A DNA stretch of 6,425 bases. Origin: a bacterium. Its GTDB lineage: Bacteria; UBP14; UBA6098; B30-G16. Numbering within the stretch: position 1 is the first letter of the stretch; every line of letters begins with the position of its first letter. Below are positions 5,555 to 6,425 of this stretch, in pieces. A program made the translations under genes and the position numbers. A model generated the notes under the pieces. It searched no databases, was not told the origin of the DNA, and was given only the letters and a program-made list of their open reading frames with translations. The stretch spans positions 1 through 6,425 of the forward strand of contig JAMOPH010000384.1 in NCBI GenBank assembly GCA_027064665.1. The letters are read 5' to 3'.

Positions 5555-6425
5555 CATAACCTATCTTGACAACGGCGCCACAAGTTATCCCAAGCCAGAG
5601 GGCGTTATTGAGGCGTATGTGGATTATGCGAAAAATGTCGGTGCCAGCCCCGGCAGGGGAACCTATGAGCCCGCAGAAATCGCCGAGGAAAAAATTGACG
5701 CCACCCGGGCGCTTGTGGCAAAACTTCTGGGGGCGGAATCGCCCGAAAGAATCATCTTCACCAAAAACGCCACAGAGTCGCTCAATCTCGTTTTCTTCGG
5801 GCTTTTGCAGCCGGGGGATAAGGTCGTCACCACCCGGATGGAGCACAATGCTGTCCTTCGCCCGCTGAACGAACTTGAGCGCCGGGGCGTGATTGAGATA
5901 AAGTGGGCATCGCTCACCCCCGATGGGCGCCTTGACCTTGAGCATCTGTTTGAACTTGCCGATGACCCCAAAGTTCGCCTTGTGGCGACCACCGGAATCG
6001 CCAACACCACCGGAGTTATCGTGCCGTTCTGGGAAATCGGCAGATTCTGCCGGGAGCGGGACATACTCTATCTTGTTGATGGCGCCCAACTTGCGGGGGT
6101 GTATCCTGTCAATGTGGTGGAGGACAACATTGACCTTCTGGCGTTCACCGGACACAAGGGGCTTTACGGAGTCCCTGGCACCGGCGGACTGTATATCCGT
6201 GAGGGGCTGGAGCACAAAATCAACCCGCTTCTGTGGGGCGGAACAGGAATTTTAGGCGACCTTCCCGGTATGCCCGACCAACTTCCCATAAAGTTTGAGG
6301 CGGGGACGCCCAACACCCCGGGAATTGTTGCTCTCGGCGAGGGGGTCAGATGGGTTCTTGAGACCGGCGTGGAAAAAATCCACGAGCACAAGCGCCAACT
6401 GCTCTCTGTGATGCTTGACAGACTG
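5538..6425 (+). CDS. Aminotransferase class V / cysteine desulfurase family protein (3' partial)
   Basis: A fold-type-I PLP enzyme of the NifS/SufS-like group. Such enzymes usually take sulfur from L-cysteine, giving alanine and an enzyme persulfide for Fe-S clusters or thio-cofactors. The frame is open from GTG 5538 through 296 codons to the window edge; about 80-90 residues of a usual 380 are missing. Landmarks: YLDNGAT (9-15), ASPGRGTY (36-43), FTKNATESLN (74-83), MEHN with the PLP-stacking His103, Asn156, LVDGAQ with Asp181 (pairs with the pyridine N) and Gln184, and FTGHKG with Lys207 as the Schiff-base lysine. FEAGTPNTPGI (253-263) is also typical. The ASPGRG and GTGG motifs recall the 'cysteine desulfurase family protein' (EF2568-like) subgroup rather than IscS. 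The catalytic cysteine loop lies beyond the window, so desulfurase activity is unproven. It overlaps the preceding gene by 17 nt, which suggests coupling. Confidence 0.92.
   Translation, partial: MEPRSSITYLDNGATSYPKPEGVIEAYVDYAKNVGASPGRGTYEPAEIAEEKIDATRALVAKLLGAESPERIIFTKNATESLNLVFFGLLQPGDKVVTTRMEHNAVLRPLNELERRGVIEIKWASLTPDGRLDLEHLFELADDPKVRLVATTGIANTTGVIVPFWEIGRFCRERDILYLVDGAQLAGVYPVNVVEDNIDLLAFTGHKGLYGVPGTGGLYIREGLEHKINPLLWGGTGILGDLPGMPDQLPIKFEAGTPNTPGIVALGEGVRWVLETGVEKIHEHKRQLLSVMLDRL

Overview
The window is 6,425 bases of densely packed, single-direction (+ strand) bacterial DNA. It holds six genes, the first cut at its 5' end and the last at its 3' end. No gap exceeds 25 bases, and I see no internal promoter, terminator, RNA gene, mobile element or CRISPR array. 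It reads as the interior of one operon. Near-ideal Shine-Dalgarno sites, roughly balanced GC and a secreted LolA-like protein suggest a bacterium with a periplasm or outer envelope. The gene families suggest an uncultivated lineage (WOR-3, Zixibacteria, Cloacimonadota or similar), but I cannot fix the phylum from sequence alone.

Bases 1-4771 form a four-gene membrane module. Gene 1 is a large protein with fibronectin-III/Ig-like beta domains, a charged linker, a membrane helix, a DUF6754-type alpha/beta domain and a C-terminal membrane helix. Gene 2 is a protein with about six membrane spans. Gene 3 is an alpha/beta domain anchored by a membrane helix at each end. Gene 4 is another protein with about six or seven membrane spans. 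From memory, comparable sets of proteins occur together in Chloroflexota and several candidate phyla without an assigned function, so this looks like a conserved but undescribed membrane complex. Parts of the gene 1 and gene 3 soluble domains resemble each other, which suggests a paired, pseudo-symmetric complex on two multi-span subunits.

The first three junctions (17, 18 and 24 nt) each carry a very strong Shine-Dalgarno site exactly 6 nt before ATG. The first two junctions are almost the same sequence.

Bases 4775-5554 encode a signal-peptide protein of LolA-like appearance, starting 3 nt after gene 4. It overlaps by 17 nt the GTG start (5538) of a class-V aminotransferase/cysteine desulfurase-family gene, which runs off the right edge. 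These last two genes are joined differently from the first four. The functional module may therefore end at gene 4 or at the LolA-like gene, with the desulfurase as a co-transcribed neighbour. No reaction or substrate for the membrane module can be read from the sequence.
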